A DNA stretch of 64,000 bases from UBA6115 sp050952935 (GTDB taxonomy: Bacteria; Bacillota; Clostridia; Christensenellales; Aristaeellaceae), in NCBI GenBank assembly GCA_050952935.1, contig JBMNLS010000001.1, forward strand, positions 496,001 to 560,000, read 5' to 3'. Of this stretch, positions 24,676 to 33,414 are shown one piece after another. Under the pieces are notes generated by a model that was not told the origin of the DNA, ran no database searches, and saw only the letters and a program-made list of their open reading frames with translations. How positions within the stretch are numbered: the stretch's first letter is position 1; each line of letters begins with the position of its first letter. Made by a program: the position numbers and the translations under genes.

Positions 24676-25393
24676 GACGGTCAGCTTGTGCAAAACCTTT
24701 GGCAGCCTGGACGTGCTGCGGGACATCAGCGAGACGATTCAGGATGGCGAGGTGGTGTCCATCATCGGGCCATCGGGTTCGGGCAAATCCACCTTTCTGC
24801 GCTGCCTGAACCTGCTGGAGGTGCCTACATCGGGTTCCGTGTTTTTTGATGGGGTTGATTTGACCCAAAAGGGCATTGACATTGACCAATATCGGCAGAA
24901 GATGGGCATGGTGTTCCAGCACTTTAACGTATTTCCCCACCTGACGGTGCTGGAAAACGTGACCCTGGCCCCGGTGATGCTAAAAAAGCGCACCAAGGTG
25001 GATGCGGATGAATACGGCAGGCAGCTGCTGGCCCGGGTGGGCCTGCTGGACAAGGCGAGCGAGCACCCCCGGCGGCTTTCCGGCGGGCAGAAGCAGCGGC
25101 TGGCCATTGTCAGGGCCTTGGCCATGGACCCTGAGGTGATGCTCTTTGACGAGCCCACCAGCGCCCTTGACCCGGAGATGGTGGGGGAGGTGCTGACGGT
25201 CATCCAGGATTTGGTGAAAAACGGCATGACCACCATCATCGTCACCCACGAGATGGGCTTTGCCCGGGAGGTGTCTACCCGCGTTTTGTTTATGGATGAA
25301 GGGAAGATTGCCGAGCAGGGCCCGCCGGAGGCCATCTTCAATAACCCGCAGAACCCCCGGACGCAGGAGTTTTTAAGCAAGGTACTCAGGTGA
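24668..25393 (+). CDS. Amino-acid ABC transporter ATP-binding protein
   Basis: The 241-residue ATPase has Walker A GPSGSGKST, signature LSGGQKQR, and Walker B VMLFDEPTSALDPEMV with the switch histidine in VTHEMGFA. The QHFNVFPHLTVLENV Q-loop region is typical of the polar amino-acid uptake group (GlnQ/HisP). It starts with GTG at 24668 inside the permease gene. It is the last gene of the operon; hairpin-rich noncoding DNA follows. Confidence 0.94.
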   Translation: MIETVSLCKTFGSLDVLRDISETIQDGEVVSIIGPSGSGKSTFLRCLNLLEVPTSGSVFFDGVDLTQKGIDIDQYRQKMGMVFQHFNVFPHLTVLENVTLAPVMLKKRTKVDADEYGRQLLARVGLLDKASEHPRRLSGGQKQRLAIVRALAMDPEVMLFDEPTSALDPEMVGEVLTVIQDLVKNGMTTIIVTHEMGFAREVSTRVLFMDEGKIAEQGPPEAIFNNPQNPRTQEFLSKVLR

Positions 25394-25394
25394 T

Positions 25395-25600
25395 TTTCAG
25401 GCCGCTAGTTGATTGGCGGCCTATAAATGTCGACAAAGTGTCTGCGGACACTTTGTCGCTAAGTGGTTCCGGCGCTTTCGCTTGGTCGCTATCGCTCCCG
25501 GCCAGCGAAACCGCGTGGAATGCATTGCCATGCAATGCCCCGTGATCGCCGCGCATGTCGCCGGTCACGATTACATTTAGAGGGGGTTCCCCTCTAAAAC
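25395..25600 (+). repeat. Hairpin-rich noncoding block
   Basis: This gap has several inverted repeats. GGCCGC/GCGGCC lies at 25400-25421 and may end the transporter operon. A perfect 12-bp stem, CGACAAAGTGTC (25431-25442) with GACACTTTGTCG (25447-25458), has loop TGCG. GCATTGCCATGCAATGC lies near 25522-25538. TTTAGAGGGG/CCCCTCTAAA spans 25576-25597. No coding frame is convincing. It may be a repeat element or the footprint of a lost one. The rest of the gap to 25755 shows only the ribosome binding site of the next gene. Confidence 0.5.
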
Positions 25601-25755
25601 TCCCCGGAGGAGAAAAGCAAGGGATTTCAATGGTTTCTCATGAATGTGTAAGAGGTTTGTAAGGAAAGGACCTAAATCCTTACAATTCTCAAGGGCGCTT
25701 CCTATAATGCGTTCAGAGCTTGCAAGGCAGGCAATTCACACAAGGAGAAGAAACC

Positions 25756-26766
25756 ATGAAAAAGACCCTATCACTCATTCTGGCCCTGGCGATGCTTCTG
25801 ACCAGCACCCTGGCCCTGGCAGCCCCTCAGGAGGCGGTGACGGAAGCGGCTAAGCATGTGCCCCAGGGCACGCAGCTTTCCTCCACGGGTGAGGACGCGA
25901 ACAAGCTGGAACTGACCTTCAAGGACAAGACGGACAACCAGTACAAGGTGGTGCTGAACAAATCCCCCCTGTATGTTATCCGGGTCAACATGAAATCCAC
26001 CAACGAAGCCGGCGGCAAGAAGGTGGGCATGGACGAAAACGCCGCTGCCGCCAAGGTGCAGGAGAGCTTCCCCGGCGCTGTGATCACCAAGACCTATGTG
26101 GAAGCCAAGGGTGAAAACGAGCTGTACTACCTGGTGGTTTTTGAGAAGGATGGCAATTTCTACAAGGCCCGCCTCAACACCGACAATGGCCGCCTGACCC
26201 ACTATGTGATGCGGGGAACCCCTGAAGCGGGCCAGGTGCCGGAGGCTTCCCTGAGCCGGGAACAGGCCATCCAGCAGGCGCTGACCCAGGCAGGGGGCGG
26301 CGTGGTGACGGATGTGGAATTTGGGAAAACCAGCCAGGGCTACATGTATCTGGTAGAGATCCATAACGGTGAGAGCCGTTTCCGCGTTCTGATCAACGCG
26401 GCTGACGGCACCGTGACGGGCTTTGACACCAGAGCCTCCAAGCTGATGGAAACCGTCAACTTCCCGGTGGATGCCCCTGCGGCGGGCAAGATCCTGATCA
26501 GCGACTGGGATGACAACTGGGACGATGATAACAACGACTGGCTGGATGACGACGATGATGTCTTTGATGAAGATGACGACTGGGACGACGATGACGATGA
26601 CCGGGACGACGACGATGATGATGACGACGACCGGGATGACGACGATCGGGACGATGACGACGATCAGGACGATGATGATGACGACGATCGGGACGATGAT
26701 GACGATGACGACGATGATGACGATGACGACGATGACGACGATGATGATGATGACGATGACGACTGA
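25756..26766 (+). CDS. Secreted PepSY-domain protein with poly-aspartate tail
   Basis: The 336-residue protein starts with a signal peptide (KKTLSLILALAMLLTSTLAL). Two PepSY-like modules follow, with KVGMDENAAAAKVQESFPGA and ASLSREQAIQQALTQAGGG each leading into a beta-strand region. The final 87 codons (26503-26763) encode about 71 Asp residues broken by a few Trp, Arg, Asn and Gln. The run mixes GAC and GAT, so it is not a pure DNA microsatellite. The tail should be strongly anionic and could bind calcium or other cations outside the cell (inference). ATG 25756 follows AAGGAG. A weak hairpin follows the stop. Confidence 0.82.
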   Translation: MKKTLSLILALAMLLTSTLALAAPQEAVTEAAKHVPQGTQLSSTGEDANKLELTFKDKTDNQYKVVLNKSPLYVIRVNMKSTNEAGGKKVGMDENAAAAKVQESFPGAVITKTYVEAKGENELYYLVVFEKDGNFYKARLNTDNGRLTHYVMRGTPEAGQVPEASLSREQAIQQALTQAGGGVVTDVEFGKTSQGYMYLVEIHNGESRFRVLINAADGTVTGFDTRASKLMETVNFPVDAPAAGKILISDWDDNWDDDNNDWLDDDDDVFDEDDDWDDDDDDRDDDDDDDDDRDDDDRDDDDDQDDDDDDDRDDDDDDDDDDDDDDDDDDDDDDDD

Positions 26767-26790
26767 TTGATAAGGAGCAAAGCATAGCAG

Positions 26791-26820
26791 GCCCGCGTGA
26801 CAAGCGCGGGTCTTGCGTTT
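26791..26820 (+). terminator. Weak terminator after the poly-Asp protein
   Basis: CCCGCG (26792-26797) and CGCGGG (26805-26810) form a hairpin followed by TCTTGCGTTTT, a poor T tract. Confidence 0.45.
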
Positions 26821-26880
26821 TCAGGAAGATGGAAACGGAAAAATCCCAATTTATCAAATAAGATCAGTGCCCTTGCCCAG

Positions 26881-26909
26881 TTGCGCGGGCAAGGCGCTTA
26901 TGTTATACT
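26881..26909 (+). promoter_or_regulatory. Promoter for the glycogen operon
   Basis: TTGCGC (26881-26886), a 17-base spacer and TATACT (26904-26909) lie about 70 bases before the glgB start. Confidence 0.6.
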
Positions 26910-26977
26910 GCGCATAGAGATACAAACCATGATTCATGATTTTTGCCTTTTATCTTCTCTTGAAGGGAGGAATTGAC

Positions 26978-28972
26978 TTGCGTTACCAGCCCTTGGGGGA
27001 GGCGCAGCGGCAGGAGTTCCATCAAGGGGCTTCCCGCCATGCTTACCGCATGTTTGGTGCTCACCCTGTTTGGCAGGAAGAGGATTGCTGGCACTTTGTT
27101 GTCTGGGCCCCCAATGCTCAGGAGGTGAGCTTGACCGGTGAGTTCTGTTTTTGGGACTACACCAAGTATCCCATGGAAAAGCAGTTTGACGGCACCTGGG
27201 AGCTGCGTCTGCCGGAGGCGCTCTTCACCCCGGAGGCCGATCCCCGGCGCTTTAACTATGAGGGCGCCCAGGAAAAACTGCGCAGCTACAAATATGCTGT
27301 AAAGGGCGCCGATGGCCGATGGACTTTGAAGGCCGACCCTTACGCTTTTGCCAGCGAGCTGAGACCTAACACCGCCAGCCTGCTGTATGACCTGGAAGGC
27401 TATGTCTGGAACGATGAGGAATGGATGAAGCGGCGCAGGCGCTGGAACCCCTATGCCAGCCCCATCAACATCTATGAATTGCACCTGGGCTCCTGGCGGC
27501 GGGGGGAAAACGGCCGGATGCTCAGCTACGGCGAGATTGCCGATCAGCTGATCCCCTATATTGAGGAGATGGGCTACACCCATGTGGAGCTGCTGCCCGT
27601 GATGGAGCATCCCCTAGACAAGTCCTGGGGCTATCAGGTGACGGGTTTTTACGCCCCCACCGCCCGCCATGGCAGCCCCAAGGATTTTATGGCCTTTGTG
27701 GACCGGATGCATCAGGCGGGCATCGGGGTGATCCTGGACTGGGTGCCCGCTCACTTCCCCCGGGATGAGGTGGGGCTTAGGCGTTTTGACGGTACCCCCT
27801 GCTATGAGCACGCGGATGACCGCCGCGCTGAAATGCACCAGTGGGGTACCATGATGTTTGACTACGCCCGGGGTGAGGTATCCAGCTTCATGCTGTCCAA
27901 CGCCTGCTTCTGGCTGGAGTATTACCATGTGGACGGCCTCCGGTGTGACGCGGTGTCCAGCATGATCTATCTGAATTTCGCCCGGGAGGACAACTACCTG
28001 CCCAACCAGTACGGCGGCCACGAAAACCTGGACGCCATGCGATTTTTGCGCAGGCTCAATGAAACGGTGTACCATGATTTCCCGGGTGTGATGATGATCG
28101 CCGAGGAATCCTCCGCCTACCCCATGGTGACCAAGCCCGTGTATATGGGGGGCCTGGGCTTTGGATTTAAGTGGAACATGGGCTGGATGAACGACATCCT
28201 TTCCTACATTAAACTGGATCCGGTTTATCGCCGCTGGCATCATGAGAAGCTCACCTTCTCCTTCTTCTATGCCTTTAGTGAAAACTATGTGCTGCCTTTC
28301 TCCCATGATGAGGTGGTGCATGGCAAGCACAGCATGCTGGACAAAAACCCGGGGGATCTGTGGCAGAAGTTTGCCGGCCTCAGGGCGCTGTACGGCTACA
28401 CCATGGCCCACCCCGGGAAGAAGCTGCTGTTTATGGGGAGCGAGTTTGGCCAGTTCATCGAGTGGAAGGATGACGATCAGCTGGATTGGTTCCTGATGGT
28501 GTATGAGCGCCATCCGGATTTGTGCCGCTGTGTGCGGGTGCTCAATCACTTTTACCGCGATACCCCGGCCATGTATGAGGTGGATGATTCCTGGGATGGC
28601 TTCAAATGGCTGGTGCCCGATGACAAGGAGCGCAGCCTGGTGGTTTTCATGCGCATGGACAAGGTGGGCAACACGGTCATCTGCATGACCAACTTCACCT
28701 CCGCCTTCTACCCCCAATATCGCTTTGGCTTGCCGGATCCGGGGGTGATCACGGAGGTGTTCAACACCGACCGGAAGGAATACGGCGGCAGCGATCAGTA
28801 CAACGCCCGGCCGCTGCACACGGTGGAGGAGGTGTGCAACCACCTGCCCTATATGGTGGAGGTCTGCGTGCCGCCGCTGTCCACCGTCTATTTTACTTAT
28901 GAAAGGGAGAAGGTGAGGCCTGCGCCCATTGTGGTCAAGGACGAAACCGCTCTTGATAAACCCGAATCCTAA
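26978..28972 (+). CDS. glgB: 1,4-alpha-glucan branching enzyme GlgB
   Basis: GlgB introduces alpha-1,6 branches into glycogen. The 664-residue protein has an N-terminal CBM48 domain (FVVWAPNAQEVSLTGEF) and a GH13 barrel. Catalytic motifs are DWVPAHFPRDE, GLRCDAVSSM with the nucleophile Asp, MMIAEESSA with the acid Glu, and FSHDEVVHG. The usual GLRVDAV has Cys instead of Val. I chose the TTG at 26978, seven bases after GGGAGG. An in-frame ATG 14 codons earlier would add a hydrophobic stretch that overlaps the binding site. It is the first gene of glgBCDA. Confidence 0.93.
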   Translation: MRYQPLGEAQRQEFHQGASRHAYRMFGAHPVWQEEDCWHFVVWAPNAQEVSLTGEFCFWDYTKYPMEKQFDGTWELRLPEALFTPEADPRRFNYEGAQEKLRSYKYAVKGADGRWTLKADPYAFASELRPNTASLLYDLEGYVWNDEEWMKRRRRWNPYASPINIYELHLGSWRRGENGRMLSYGEIADQLIPYIEEMGYTHVELLPVMEHPLDKSWGYQVTGFYAPTARHGSPKDFMAFVDRMHQAGIGVILDWVPAHFPRDEVGLRRFDGTPCYEHADDRRAEMHQWGTMMFDYARGEVSSFMLSNACFWLEYYHVDGLRCDAVSSMIYLNFAREDNYLPNQYGGHENLDAMRFLRRLNETVYHDFPGVMMIAEESSAYPMVTKPVYMGGLGFGFKWNMGWMNDILSYIKLDPVYRRWHHEKLTFSFFYAFSENYVLPFSHDEVVHGKHSMLDKNPGDLWQKFAGLRALYGYTMAHPGKKLLFMGSEFGQFIEWKDDDQLDWFLMVYERHPDLCRCVRVLNHFYRDTPAMYEVDDSWDGFKWLVPDDKERSLVVFMRMDKVGNTVICMTNFTSAFYPQYRFGLPDPGVITEVFNTDRKEYGGSDQYNARPLHTVEEVCNHLPYMVEVCVPPLSTVYFTYEREKVRPAPIVVKDETALDKPES

Positions 28973-29000
28973 AAACAGCAAGCGAAGGAGGACTAAGCCG

Positions 29001-30173
29001 ATGCTCCAAAAGAAGACCTGTGTTGCCATGCTCCTGGCAGGCGGCCAGGGCAGCAGGCTGGGTATTTTAACCCGGCATGTGGCCAAGCCCGCCGTACCCT
29101 TTGGCGGCAAGTACCGTATCATTGATTTCCCCCTGTCCAACTGTGTGAACGCCAACATTGACACCGTGGGCGTGTTGACCCAGTATAAGCCCCTGGAGCT
29201 GAACGCCTATATCGGCTCAGGCTCTCCTTGGGACTTGGACATTACAAACGGCGGCGTGTTTGTGCTGCCACCCTATTCCAGGGGGGACGCAGGGGAATGG
29301 TACAAAGGCACGGCCAACGCCATTTATCAAAACCTGGGTTTTATCGCCCAGTATAACCCGGACTATGTGCTGATCCTCTCCGGTGACCATATCTATAAGT
29401 GTGACTATGCCGAGATGCTTGCCCACCACATTCAAAAAGATGCCGCCCTTACCGTGGCGGTGCGGGATGTGCCCTGGGAGGAAGCCAGCCGCTTTGGCAT
29501 CATGAATACCGATGAAGAATGCAACATCCTGGAGTTTGAGGAAAAGCCGGCGAAGCCCAAGTCCAACAAGGCCTCCATGGGGGTGTATGTGTTCAGCTAT
29601 GACAAGCTGGTGCATTACCTGGAGGCGGATGAGGCAGATCCGAAATCCTCCAACGACTTTGGCAAAAACGTGATCCCGGCGATGCTTGCTGCCGGTGAGA
29701 AGCTCAGCGCCTGGAGTTTTGAGGGATACTGGAAGGATGTGGGCACCATTGAGAGCCTGTGGGATGCCAACATGGATCTGCTGAAGTATCCGCCGCCCAT
29801 TGATCTGCATGACCGCTCCTGGCGCATCTATGCCCGCAACGTTGGGGAACCGCCTCATTATGTGTCCCCCAAGGGATTTGTGAAGGACAGCCTTATCACC
29901 GAGGGCTGTGAGATATTTGGCGAGGTCACGGGCTCCGTCCTCTCCGGTGGTGTGTATGTGGAGGAAGGGGCGCTGGTGGAGGATTCAGTCATTATGCCTA
30001 ACAGCGTTATCAAAAAGGGCGCCGTGGTGCGCCGCGCCATCATCGCCGAACGTGTGGTGGTGGGGGAAGACGCCAGGATAGGCGAAGAAACAGGCAGGAT
30101 CGCCGTGGTAGGCTCCGGCACCAAGGTGCCTAAGGGGCACAAGCTGGCCGCCGGCGAACAGATGGGAAAGTGA
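29001..30173 (+). CDS. glgC: Glucose-1-phosphate adenylyltransferase, catalytic subunit GlgC
   Basis: GlgC makes ADP-glucose, the glycogen precursor, from ATP and glucose-1-phosphate. The 390-residue protein has the nucleotide loop LLAGGQGSRLGILT, KPAVPFGGKYRIIDF, the catalytic-site ILSGDHIYKCDY, FEEKPAKPKS, and a C-terminal left-handed beta-helix (VEEGALVEDSVIMPNSVI). ATG 29001 follows AAGGAGG. It sits between glgB and glgD in the standard order of Bacillota glycogen operons. Confidence 0.95.
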   Translation: MLQKKTCVAMLLAGGQGSRLGILTRHVAKPAVPFGGKYRIIDFPLSNCVNANIDTVGVLTQYKPLELNAYIGSGSPWDLDITNGGVFVLPPYSRGDAGEWYKGTANAIYQNLGFIAQYNPDYVLILSGDHIYKCDYAEMLAHHIQKDAALTVAVRDVPWEEASRFGIMNTDEECNILEFEEKPAKPKSNKASMGVYVFSYDKLVHYLEADEADPKSSNDFGKNVIPAMLAAGEKLSAWSFEGYWKDVGTIESLWDANMDLLKYPPPIDLHDRSWRIYARNVGEPPHYVSPKGFVKDSLITEGCEIFGEVTGSVLSGGVYVEEGALVEDSVIMPNSVIKKGAVVRRAIIAERVVVGEDARIGEETGRIAVVGSGTKVPKGHKLAAGEQMGK

Positions 30174-30183
30174 GGAAAGCACC

Positions 30184-31308
30184 ATGAAGAAAAACGTTGT
30201 CGGCCTCATTTACACCGGGGAGCGGACGGATGAGCTCAAGGAGCTGACCCGCTACCGTTCCGCGGCGGCTATGCCCATGCTTGGCCGCTACCGGATGATA
30301 GACTTTATCATGTCGGTGATGATCCACTCCGGCATCAAGAACATCGGCATCATCATGCAGAAGAACTACCACAGCCTGATGGATCACCTGGGCAGCGGGA
30401 GGGAGTGGAACCTCCACGGCAAGCGCTCAGGCCTCACCATCCTGCCGCCCTATATGAGTGATGAAAAAAGCGGGGTGTATAAGGGGCTGTTGGATGCGTT
30501 GTATTCCAACCTCAACTTCCTCAGGCGTTCCACCGAGCGCTTTATCGCGGTGTCTGACAGCAATGTGCTTTATCAGGTGAATTTCAACGACATCGCGAGC
30601 TATCATGTGGAGCGGCAGAACGACATCACCCTGCTTTACAGCAAAGACCCCGACCTCAGGCACAATGGCAACGGGCGGTATCTTGAGGTGGATGAAAGCG
30701 GCAAGGTGACGCGGATGGAGTTTGACCCCATCATTCCGCGCTTTGAAAACACCTATATCGGTGCCTTCCTGATCAGGAGGGAGATGCTGATCGATTTGCT
30801 TGACCGCTCGGTGGCGGTGGGGCAGCACCATTTTTCCCGGGGCATGCTGGCTCAGATGGTGTTTGAAAAGACCCATCAGGTGGGCGCTTATGAGTGCCCG
30901 GGGCATATCTGGGCGATTGACTCGGTGCCCGCCTACTTCAACGCCAACATGGCCTTCCTGAACGATGAGGTGCGCCGGACTTTTTTCAAGGATGATAAGC
31001 CCATCTGGACCAAACTGCGCGATGAAATGCCCGCCCGTTACCTGGGGGATGCTCAGGTGCATAACGCCCTTATCGCCGATGGCTGCGTGATTGAAGGCAC
31101 GGTGGAAAACAGCATCCTCTTCCGGGGCGTTCATATCAAGCCCGGCGCTGTGGTGAAAAACAGCATCGTAATGCAGGATGCCGTCATCTACCGGGGGGTG
31201 GAGCTGGAGAACTGCATCCTGGATAAGCAAACCACCATCAGGGAGGACGTCAGGCTAATCGCTCCGCGGGCCTATCCGATTGTGATCGCCAAAAACATGA
31301 CGATATGA
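30184..31308 (+). CDS. glgD: GlgD, regulatory-type ADP-glucose pyrophosphorylase subunit
   Basis: GlgD pairs with GlgC and tunes the heteromeric enzyme. The 374-residue protein resembles GlgC but its nucleotide loop reads YTGERTDELKELT in place of the Gly-rich GGxGxRL, so it is likely inactive on its own. Conserved parts include MPMLGRYRMIDFIMS, LPPYMSDEKSGVYKG and the C-terminal hexapeptide repeats (NSIVMQDAVIYRGVELENCI). It starts 10 bases after glgC. Confidence 0.93.
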   Translation: MKKNVVGLIYTGERTDELKELTRYRSAAAMPMLGRYRMIDFIMSVMIHSGIKNIGIIMQKNYHSLMDHLGSGREWNLHGKRSGLTILPPYMSDEKSGVYKGLLDALYSNLNFLRRSTERFIAVSDSNVLYQVNFNDIASYHVERQNDITLLYSKDPDLRHNGNGRYLEVDESGKVTRMEFDPIIPRFENTYIGAFLIRREMLIDLLDRSVAVGQHHFSRGMLAQMVFEKTHQVGAYECPGHIWAIDSVPAYFNANMAFLNDEVRRTFFKDDKPIWTKLRDEMPARYLGDAQVHNALIADGCVIEGTVENSILFRGVHIKPGAVVKNSIVMQDAVIYRGVELENCILDKQTTIREDVRLIAPRAYPIVIAKNMTI

Positions 31309-31368
31309 TATGATGATGGTGTGATGATTCCGCGCGGAGATGTCTGTGCGAAAGGAGGCAATCAGACC

Positions 31369-33066
31369 ATGAAGATTCTGTTTACCGCAAGCGAGTGCGT
31401 CCCCTTTGTTAAAACCGGCGGCTTGGCCGATGTGGTGGGTTCACTGGCCCCCGTTTTGGCAGCGCAGGGGCACGATGTGCGGGTGATTCTGCCCAAGTAT
31501 GGCAGCATTCCGGAGGAATATGAGCGCCGGATGTTCCACACGGTGGATTTTGAGGTGAACCTGGGCTGGCGCCGCCAGTACTGCGGGATTGAGCAGCTGG
31601 ACATGAACGGCGTTACCTATTACTTCCTGGATAACCGCTACTACTTTGGCCGCAACTATGTCTATGGCATGGGCGGGGATGAATATGAGCGCTTCGCGTT
31701 CTTCTGCCGCGGGGTTTTAAACGCCCTGCCGTTGATCCCCTTTATACCGGACGTTATCCATGCCCACGACTGGCAGACCGGCATGATCCCGGCGCTGCTG
31801 CGCATTCAGTATCAGGGGCTGCCCAAGTACGACCCCATCCGCACGGTGTTCACCATCCACAACCTGAGGTATCAGGGCGTGTTTGGCATCCGGGATGTGC
31901 AGGATGTGCTGGGCCTGCCGGACAGCGTCTTCACCGATGACAAGCTGGAGTATTTCGGCAACGCCAACTACCTGAAGGCAGGCATCGTCTACGCGGATGA
32001 GGTGACCACCGTTAGCCCCAGCTACGCGGAAGAGATTCAGACGGCCTACTATGGCGAGAACCTTGACGGCCTGCTGCGCGCCCGCAACAACCACCTGACC
32101 GGTATCCTGAACGGCATTGATGTGAAGGAGTACAACCCCGCCACCAACGAAAACCTTGCCAGCAAGTATGATGCCAATGACCTTTCCGGCAAGGCGGCCT
32201 GCAAGCGCGCGCTTCAGGAGGAGCTGGGCCTGGTTCAGCGGCCTGATGTGCCGATCATCGCCATGATCACACGCCTTAGCAACCAGAAAGGCCTTGACCT
32301 GGTGGACTATGTGATTGCCGACATCATGCATGAGGATGTTCAGTTTGTCTGCCTGGGCATGGGGGAGGCGCGGTATGTGAACCTGTTTAGCTGGGCTGAG
32401 CAAAACTATCCCGGCCGGGTGGCCGCCCGCTTTGTGATGGATGCCGCTTTGGCTCACCGGATCTATGCGGGGGCGGATATCTTTCTGATGCCCTCAGGCT
32501 TTGAGCCCTGCGGGCTTAGCCAGATGTTGGCCATGCGCTATGGCACCATCCCGGTGGTCAGGGAAACAGGGGGGCTTAAGGACACGGTGCTCTCCTACAA
32601 TGAGTTTACCGACGAAGGCAACGGATTCACCTTCCTGAACTACAACGCCCATGACATGCTGCATGTGATCAGGCGGGCGCTGCATTACTACTGGAATCAG
32701 AAGGATGTGTGGCAAAAGCTTCAGCACCGCGGCATGACGACGGATTTCTCCTGGGAGACTTCCTCCGGGCATTACACCGATATTTATCACAGCCTGGCCG
32801 TGCCCAGCCCTGTCAAACAGGGCGCGCTTAAAGCCAGGGAAGAAGAGGCTAAAGCCGCGCCTGTCAAACCGGCAGCCAAGAAGCCGGTGGCAGAGGCCGC
32901 TGAAAAGGCGGAGGAAAAGCCCGCGGTCAAAAAGGCCACAGCAAAAACCACGGCTAAAGTGGCAGCGGAAAAATCTGCTCCCAAAGCGGCAGTCAAGAAG
33001 CCTGCGGCCAAAGTTTCGGCCAAAACCGCCAAAGCAAAAAAGGAAACGGAGCCCAAGGCGGAGTAA
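31369..33066 (+). CDS. glgA: Glycogen synthase GlgA with Ala/Lys-rich C-terminal tail
   Basis: GlgA elongates glycogen from ADP-glucose. The GT5 enzyme body has VKTGGLADVVGSL, HAHDWQTGM, TRLSNQKGLD and PSGFEPCGLSQMLAMRYG and ends near residue 477, the usual length. A further 88 or so residues consist almost wholly of Ala, Lys, Pro, Val, Thr and Glu in short repeats such as KKPAAK, like histone H1 tails. The reading frame is continuous, with no sign of frameshift. The tail may bind a polyanion or glycogen, or keep the enzyme at the particle (inference). ATG 31369 follows AAAGGAGG; the frame is open to 31321. Confidence 0.92.
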   Translation: MKILFTASECVPFVKTGGLADVVGSLAPVLAAQGHDVRVILPKYGSIPEEYERRMFHTVDFEVNLGWRRQYCGIEQLDMNGVTYYFLDNRYYFGRNYVYGMGGDEYERFAFFCRGVLNALPLIPFIPDVIHAHDWQTGMIPALLRIQYQGLPKYDPIRTVFTIHNLRYQGVFGIRDVQDVLGLPDSVFTDDKLEYFGNANYLKAGIVYADEVTTVSPSYAEEIQTAYYGENLDGLLRARNNHLTGILNGIDVKEYNPATNENLASKYDANDLSGKAACKRALQEELGLVQRPDVPIIAMITRLSNQKGLDLVDYVIADIMHEDVQFVCLGMGEARYVNLFSWAEQNYPGRVAARFVMDAALAHRIYAGADIFLMPSGFEPCGLSQMLAMRYGTIPVVRETGGLKDTVLSYNEFTDEGNGFTFLNYNAHDMLHVIRRALHYYWNQKDVWQKLQHRGMTTDFSWETSSGHYTDIYHSLAVPSPVKQGALKAREEEAKAAPVKPAAKKPVAEAAEKAEEKPAVKKATAKTTAKVAAEKSAPKAAVKKPAAKVSAKTAKAKKETEPKAE

Positions 33067-33088
33067 GATTCCATTGTTCATTATTGCC

Positions 33089-33114
33089 ATCAGCCGGCTA
33101 TTTGGCCGGCTGAT
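33089..33114 (+). terminator. Hairpin terminator after glgA
   Basis: ATCAGCCGGC (33089-33098) pairs with GCCGGCTGAT (33105-33114) around TATTTG. The T tract after it is short (TT), so efficiency is uncertain. Confidence 0.55.
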
Positions 33115-33147
33115 TTCGCATGGCGGAAATCATAATCCTCTAATGTA

Positions 33148-33307
33148 ATACTGATTCCAAACTTTATTGCATCGTTGCGCCGGTTCTTTTATCGCCTTGC
33201 TGTGTCAGTCAACCTCAGCGTAGCTCAGGCTACGCTTTCGGTTTCCTTTCTTGCAGGGCAATAAAACTCCTCGCCGCTTTGGATGCAATAAAGTTTTACA
33301 TCAGTAT
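33148..33307 (+). repeat. Palindromic-ended repeat, 160 bp (ATACTGA...TCAGTAT)
   Basis: The left end ATACTGA-TTCC-AAACTTTATTGCATC and the reverse complement of the right end, ATACTGA-TGTA-AAACTTTATTGCATC, differ only in four central bases. This gives 26-bp terminal inverted repeats. An inner hairpin with GCGTAG/CTACGC lies near 33218-33234. It shares the outer 7 bases with the elements at 20389 and 15197 but not the inner sequence. The remaining gap to 33414 contains only the M16 promoter. Confidence 0.7.
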
Positions 33308-33342
33308 AAAATCCCAATAAAAGTGCCCGGATAACCTTGACT

Positions 33343-33371
33343 TTGACAACATTGGGGCATAGAGTTAATTT
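33343..33371 (+). promoter_or_regulatory. Promoter of M16 protease copy 1
   Basis: TTGACA (33343-33348), a 17-base spacer and TAATTT (33366-33371). The same sequence occurs before copy 2, 3,183 bases downstream. Confidence 0.65.
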
Positions 33372-33414
33372 GTGTTGTTATGTACATTTAGTCTGACAAG
33401 GAGGACAAATACTC

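Noticed and set aside
26498..26857. His/Arg-rich minus-strand frame opposite the poly-Asp tail
   Set aside because: It is the simple complement of GAC/GAT repeats; the plus-strand frame has the signal peptide, PepSY domains and ribosome binding site.
27614..29164. Long minus-strand open frame (516 codons) opposite glgB
   Set aside because: It mirrors the codon pattern of glgB and shows no family motif.
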